Shown here: positions 60,851-64,000 of the stretch, piece by piece
How the letters are laid out: each line of letters starts with the position of its first letter
Numbering within the stretch: position 1 is the stretch's first letter
DNA from: Candidatus Saccharimonadota bacterium
Lineage (GTDB): Bacteria; Patescibacteriota; Saccharimonadia; Saccharimonadales; Saccharimonadaceae
NCBI GenBank assembly: GCA_015999875.1
Contig: JAECRG010000001.1
Location: forward strand, 359,330 to 423,329
Direction of reading: 5' to 3'
DNA length: 64,000 nt
The notes under the pieces: generated by a model
What the model was told of the DNA's origin: nothing
Databases searched by the model: none
Seen by the model: only the letters and a program-made list of their open reading frames with translations
Translations under genes and position numbers: made by a program

Positions 60851-62251
60851 TTACCTATTTTTTATACTTAACATCTTGAAGCGATACTCGTAAAAGCTAA
60901 CCAATAACACGAAGACCACTAAGAGAAGTTCTAAAAATAGCACTGCAATCGTTACGTCGGGAGCATTCATGAATGCGACCATTAAGGTAGCCTCGATTAG
61001 CTTTAATAATGTCACTGGCAACAATAAAGCAACGAAGCAGAATATTACTGCTAGAATAATGAGTGCTTTCCGCTTTTTACCTCTATAAGTCGGTTTCGCT
61101 GCATAGAAAACTAGTAACGCAATCGAAAGTAGCACGACGAATGCTCCTATGAGCCGAATCATACCGCCCGATTCCCCGATGCCACCAGATTTGCCGTTAT
61201 TAATAATATTTAATATTCCAAGCCCAATGTCTATAGAATATGTTGGCTCTAGATAGTGGTTCCTATTAATCATTACTACTACACCATTACCTTTATTCAA
61301 ATCAAGCTGCATAAACGAACTATAGTCAGCATTATCACCTGCATGTAGAATTATATTTCTTCCCTCTTGCTCTCGCAGAACCCATCCAAGGCCGTAATAT
61401 GTTTTGCTCGCCTGGTCAATCACAGTGCTGCTTTCTTGAGTTTCTCTGATCAATTTGTCAGATGTATTTAACTGAGCTATGAGAAAAGTTCCAAGATCGT
61501 GTGCAGTTGATGCGACATAGCCGTACGGAGCACCTCCAGGATTATACTTGATAGTTGAAGGTACATTGAAGCCAAACCAAGACTGATAACCTGATGTGAA
61601 ATTCGTTGATTGAGTCACAGACACGTCAGCCGACGTACTATACATTCCCAATGGCATAAATACGTTCTTGTGCATAAAATCGGCGTATGATTGATTACTC
61701 ACCTTCTCAATTAATGCACCTAAAATGGCGTAATTAGCGTTACTGTATTCAAATGTTGTTCCGGGCTGGTGCATGAGCTGAGCATTACTAAGTCTCATGG
61801 CATGCCTATAAACTGAATTATCGTTAGTACCAATAAGCCTTCTGCCTTCTGCGGTAGATAAGCCACTTGTGTGATTAAGTAGTTGCCTGACAGTAACATC
61901 GGATTTACTACCTTCATGTGTCAGGTTAAGCTCTGAAATATAACTTGACAACTTATCATCTAACTTAAGTTTATTGCCCTCGACTAGCTTCATAATTGCA
62001 TACGAAGTGAGTGGTTTACTTATGGAGCCTATCGGCATAATGTTATCAGCCTTCAAATTACCATATGACTTAGATGGCTTTAGTACACCATCTTGAATAA
62101 CAGTCATCTCTATGCCAGGAATCTTAGATTGTTCAACCGCTTCATTGACATAGATATTAATTTTATCCTTGGTCGATGCATGTGCAAACGTGCCCCCTCC
62201 TAAAACTGCCGACAGTGAGACGATCGCTATCAATAAATACTTAGTACGCAT
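60851..62251 (-). CDS. Beta-lactamase/PBP-like serine hydrolase, membrane-anchored, array unit 3
   Basis: 466 residues from ATG 62251 (the frame runs to 62311). Signal peptide (about 1-24, ending FAHAS). Class C-type serine hydrolase domain: SISK in PIGSISKPLT near 72-75, YSN in FEYSNANYAILG near 174, HAGD near 310. The C-terminal 130 residues have three membrane spans (about 365-385, 395-415, 425-455), as in serine hydrolases of the PBP4*/esterase EstB group from Gram-positives. Likely acts on D-Ala peptides or a secondary metabolite outside the cell. AT-rich, unlike the preceding unit. Candidate -10 TGGTATGCT 8 nt before the ATG. Confidence 0.88.
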   Translation of the reverse strand: MRTKYLLIAIVSLSAVLGGGTFAHASTKDKINIYVNEAVEQSKIPGIEMTVIQDGVLKPSKSYGNLKADNIMPIGSISKPLTSYAIMKLVEGNKLKLDDKLSSYISELNLTHEGSKSDVTVRQLLNHTSGLSTAEGRRLIGTNDNSVYRHAMRLSNAQLMHQPGTTFEYSNANYAILGALIEKVSNQSYADFMHKNVFMPLGMYSTSADVSVTQSTNFTSGYQSWFGFNVPSTIKYNPGGAPYGYVASTAHDLGTFLIAQLNTSDKLIRETQESSTVIDQASKTYYGLGWVLREQEGRNIILHAGDNADYSSFMQLDLNKGNGVVVMINRNHYLEPTYSIDIGLGILNIINNGKSGGIGESGGMIRLIGAFVVLLSIALLVFYAAKPTYRGKKRKALIILAVIFCFVALLLPVTLLKLIEATLMVAFMNAPDVTIAVLFLELLLVVFVLLVSFYEYRFKMLSIKNR

Positions 62252-62322
62252 TAAGCATAAGCATACCAGTTTACTTAAGGATGAGCCAACTCTAATACAG
62301 ACTCTTTGCATGGCAAATTGAT

Positions 62323-62351
62323 TTTCTTATTTCAGATATAACACCGTACCA
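62323..62351 (+). repeat. Array repeat, copy 3
   Basis: TTTCTTATTTCAGATATAAC followed by ACCGTACCA. Same subtype as copy 1; sits just upstream of the minus-strand serine hydrolase. Confidence 0.75.
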
Positions 62352-62365
62352 TAATACTTATGCTT

Positions 62366-62391
62366 AAATAGACTTTACTTGAAGTCTATTT
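62366..62391 (+). terminator. Hairpin after repeat copy 3
   Basis: AAATAGACTT / AAGTCTATTT, 10 bp, 6-nt loop, then a T-rich run. Confidence 0.6.
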
Positions 62392-62395
62392 ATTT

Positions 62396-62404
62396 TGATA
62401 TGAT
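62396..62404 (+). promoter_or_regulatory. Extended -10 promoter of the array NUDIX gene, leaderless
   Basis: TGATATGAT, hexamer 62399-62404, 7 nt before ATG 62412; this decides the start. Confidence 0.55.
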
Positions 62405-62411
62405 TGATAAT

Positions 62412-62897
62412 ATGACAAATACGACTACCTGTCTCGATATCGAAGGAAATAAATACGAAATTGCAACTTCAGAACTTCAATGGCGCCCAGCCACCTATGG
62501 TATTGTCATAAAAAACAATAAGGTATTGATGTCAAAACAATTTGACGATAAATATACCCTACCTGGCGGAGGCGTGAATCTAGGTGAAGACTTAAAGACT
62601 GCGGTTGTGCGTGAAGTAAAAGAAGAGACAGGCCTAGACGTCAACGACCCTAGGGTAGTAGGCGTTGAGAATAGCTTCTTTCATGCGGCTCATGGAAGCA
62701 AAGAATCATATCACAGTGTGTTGATATATTACTCATGTATACTCCAGGGCGGCGAACTATCAACGGATGGATTTGACGAAGAAGAAAGGAGGCATGCGGA
62801 AATTGCCGAGTGGATACCAATAAGCACAATCGACAACCTAAAGATAGCGAGCACTGTTGACTTTAGGCCCTACATTAGGCACGCAGCACAGTTCTAA
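62412..62897 (+). CDS. NUDIX hydrolase, array unit 4
   Basis: 161 residues from ATG 62412 (upstream in-frame ATGs at 62379 and 62400 lie before or in the promoter). Nudix box GGGVNLGEDLKTAVVREVKE followed by ETGL, near residues 52-75. Active site complete (REVKEETG). Substrate unknown; the likely fold is an ADP-ribose or nucleotide pyrophosphatase. Its stop codon is the TAA inside repeat copy 4, so the repeat begins within the gene's last codons. Confidence 0.9.
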   Translation: MTNTTTCLDIEGNKYEIATSELQWRPATYGIVIKNNKVLMSKQFDDKYTLPGGGVNLGEDLKTAVVREVKEETGLDVNDPRVVGVENSFFHAAHGSKESYHSVLIYYSCILQGGELSTDGFDEEERRHAEIAEWIPISTIDNLKIASTVDFRPYIRHAAQF

Positions 62898-62940
62898 TTT
62901 CATATATAATACCGTACCATTTCTATGGCACATCGAAATT
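62891..62940 (+). repeat. Array repeat, copy 4 (long form)
   Basis: 50 bp, identical to copy 2 except three transitions (C/T, C/T, G/A). It overlaps the NUDIX stop codon on the left and its right edge supplies part of the -10 region of the next gene. Confidence 0.8.
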
Positions 62941-62948
62941 GCTATACT
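62940..62948 (+). promoter_or_regulatory. Extended -10 promoter at the edge of repeat copy 4, leaderless
   Basis: TGCTATACT, hexamer 62943-62948, 8 nt before ATG 62957. Confidence 0.6.
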
Positions 62949-62956
62949 TATATTAT

Positions 62957-63328
62957 ATGAATGAAAAATACTACGTTGGCTCATATCGAGAGGACGGGCT
63001 AAACGAGCCTAATCGAGGCTGGATTGTTGGCAAATTCAAAGATACTCTTCCACGCAAAAACAATGACGTCGAAATCAAATACTGGGAGTATGACGTAGGT
63101 CTTACCGATCATCCCACAAAAGAATCAGATATTATCGAGTGTACGTTTATACTCACCGGAAAGACTCGTGCGACCATCGATGATGTAGATGTAATTCTCA
63201 GTGCTGGCGACTATGTAGTAATTCACCCAGGCACAAGAAACAATACAGTTGTTGAGATCCTTGAGCCAACAACCGGGCTGACGATCAAGGCACCTAGTGA
63301 CCCATCAGCAAAGAGAATTATCGCGTAA
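62957..63328 (+). CDS. Cupin-like small protein, array unit 5
   Basis: 123 residues from ATG 62957 (an upstream in-frame start at 62939 lies in the promoter). Predicted beta-barrel: IIECTFILTGKTRATIDDVD (about 68-87) and LSAGDYVVIHPGTRNNTVVE (about 90-109) give the GDYVVIHPG turn typical of cupins, but most metal His residues are missing. Possibly a sugar- or ligand-binding cupin. Function unknown. Confidence 0.78.
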   Translation: MNEKYYVGSYREDGLNEPNRGWIVGKFKDTLPRKNNDVEIKYWEYDVGLTDHPTKESDIIECTFILTGKTRATIDDVDVILSAGDYVVIHPGTRNNTVVEILEPTTGLTIKAPSDPSAKRIIA

Positions 63329-63332
63329 ACTA

Positions 63333-63361
63333 GTTCTAATTTCACATATAACGCCGCACCA
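63333..63361 (+). repeat. Array repeat, copy 5
   Basis: GTTCTAATTTCACATATAAC followed by GCCGCACCA; identical to copy 2 over 28 of 29 positions, then a different right half. Confidence 0.8.
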
Positions 63362-63382
63362 AGCCGATATGTTCTGAATCTT

Positions 63383-63404
63383 AGCCTCCAGCTGGAGGCT
63401 TTTT
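63383..63404 (+). terminator. Terminator after repeat copy 5
   Basis: Perfect palindrome AGCCTCCAGCTGGAGGCT (63383-63400) followed by TTTT. Confidence 0.8.
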
Positions 63405-63412
63405 GCTATCAT
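63404..63412 (+). promoter_or_regulatory. Extended -10 promoter of the last gene, leaderless
   Basis: TGCTATCAT, hexamer 63407-63412, 6 nt before ATG 63419; its first T is the last T of the terminator tail. Confidence 0.5.
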
Positions 63413-63418
63413 AGAGAT

Positions 63419-64000
63419 ATGCCAGAACGAATAGACACAACTACTACGCACAAAGCGAACAACTTTATAGCCAAAAGATATGCTGGTAGTCATATCGTTA
63501 TTCATTCTGTTCAAGGCGGGTATTCTCGTAATCGTCGGGCAATCATTGATATTGATGGGAAATCGGTTTTTGCAAAAGAGGTAGATACAGAAGTACTGCC
63601 CGATGAAGGCGCGATCGAGCTTGGCTGGATTAAGAAGGATTACCAATTAGTCAATGAATTTATAAAGCACGGCATCACCATTACTCCTGAATGGGCAGAA
63701 CTTCACTTAAACGGCCATCTACTCCTATTGCCAAGCTATAAAAAAGAAGACGGCTGGGAATGGACTTTGCCAGATGATAAGATCACGAGAACGAAGTACA
63801 TTCAGGCTGTTATTGATGCCACAAAACAGTTAGAAACAACGGAATTACCAGAAGAATTAACAGAAAAACTATCCCTACAGCCATTCTTTCGTGATGAAAT
63901 TGCAAAGTATGAAGGCATAGCACCGCTTCTTGTTGATCCCGAATTAAGAACTCAATTAATAGATAGATACACGAGGTTTCAAGAAAAGAATGATGATCAT
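63419..64000 (+). CDS. Unrecognised protein, array unit 6, runs off the window
   Basis: Open from ATG 63419 to the end of the window, 194 codons without a stop, so the C-terminus is outside. Starts MPERIDTTTTHKANNFIAKR. Contains IDIDGKSVFAKEV (about 43-55), GHLLLLPSYKKEDGWEWTLP (about 100-119) and a mostly helical remainder. The early Lys in VFAKEV after a beta strand hints at a kinase or phosphotransferase N-lobe, but this is weak. Not recognised. Confidence 0.7.
   Translation, partial: MPERIDTTTTHKANNFIAKRYAGSHIVIHSVQGGYSRNRRAIIDIDGKSVFAKEVDTEVLPDEGAIELGWIKKDYQLVNEFIKHGITITPEWAELHLNGHLLLLPSYKKEDGWEWTLPDDKITRTKYIQAVIDATKQLETTELPEELTEKLSLQPFFRDEIAKYEGIAPLLVDPELRTQLIDRYTRFQEKNDDH

Larger units (their letters stand above)
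59206..63412. mobile_element. Candidate gene-cassette or tandem tRNA-att array
   Basis: Five direct copies of one repeat (59920-59948, 60792-60841, 62323-62351, 62891-62940, 63333-63361) divide the region into units with one gene each. The repeat orientation is constant while gene strand changes. Base composition differs from unit to unit. The left edge is tRNA-Arg(TCT), whose 3' end and flank share a 12-mer with two copies. No recombinase gene is visible in the window. See findings. Confidence 0.5.

Noticed and set aside
59920-63361. Calling the array repeats true integron attC sites
   Set aside because: Copies have ATATAAC/GTTATAT-like ends but no paired GTTRRRY, no clear L boxes and no integrase in view; kept only as a cassette-like hypothesis.
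59920-63361. CRISPR array
   Set aside because: Repeat spacing is hundreds to over a thousand bases with genes between; no cas genes.

Overview
The window is a compact, mostly single-copy bacterial chromosome segment of moderate GC. Its gene content fits a Candidatus Saccharibacteria (TM7)/Patescibacteria-type genome: tight 1-8 nt overlaps, a short AlaRS, an FtsA/PilM-like ATPase beside an unnamed one-TM protein, type IV pilin genes, Rpf/G5 and LysM-CHAP wall enzymes, an LPXTG protein, and no amino-acid biosynthesis apart from glyA. UGA is read as stop throughout. The taxonomic call is an inference from gene content; no rRNA is present.

Layout. 1-18.9 kb: DedA end, uvrA, sbcB, obgE, a LysM-CHAP hydrolase with a promoter and a long structured leader, then the minus-strand operon FtsA/PilM-like - one-TM protein - ruvX - mltG, an orphan acidic protein, alaS, and the thiolation operon cysteine desulfurase - DUF218 - mnmA. 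18.7-33.7 kb: tatD, metG, a laccase-domain protein, rsmA, two tandem G5/DUF348 proteins with different catalytic ends (3D and Rpf), NUDIX, pcrA, and the glycolytic genes tpiA, pgk, pyk, then a GH5-type glucanase. 33.8-41 kb: tRNA-Glu, an MMPL exporter, a candidate small RNA, a GC-rich two-gene island (membrane protein and Pro-rich lipoprotein), and an LPQTG surface protein. 41-46 kb: sensor kinase, methyltransferase, response regulator, folD, a membrane protein. 46-52.4 kb: tRNA-Lys behind a candidate structured RNA, a pseudopilin operon ending in a 990-residue RCC1-repeat protein, tRNA-Arg(TCG), murB and a major pilin. 52.4-59.3 kb: glyA, a P-loop kinase, mraY, an HTH-MurA fusion, tRNA-Gly, a cupin, tRNA-His, DUF4260 and tRNA-Arg(TCT).

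The last 4.2 kb, downstream of tRNA-Arg(TCT), is the most unusual part. Five same-orientation copies of a ~29-50 bp repeat separate single genes of mixed strand and composition (P-loop kinase, GC-rich unknown, serine hydrolase, NUDIX, small cupin-like protein, and a gene running off the window). The repeat shares an exact 12-mer with the 3' end and flank of that tRNA. I read this as a gene-cassette-like or tandem tRNA-att array of unknown mechanism.

Expression signals are very regular. About twenty genes have a (usually extended) -10 box only 6-11 nt before ATG, implying leaderless mRNAs; others have the same box plus a short leader with a Shine-Dalgarno site. Most tRNA genes run directly into a terminator hairpin that starts within or next to the encoded CCA.
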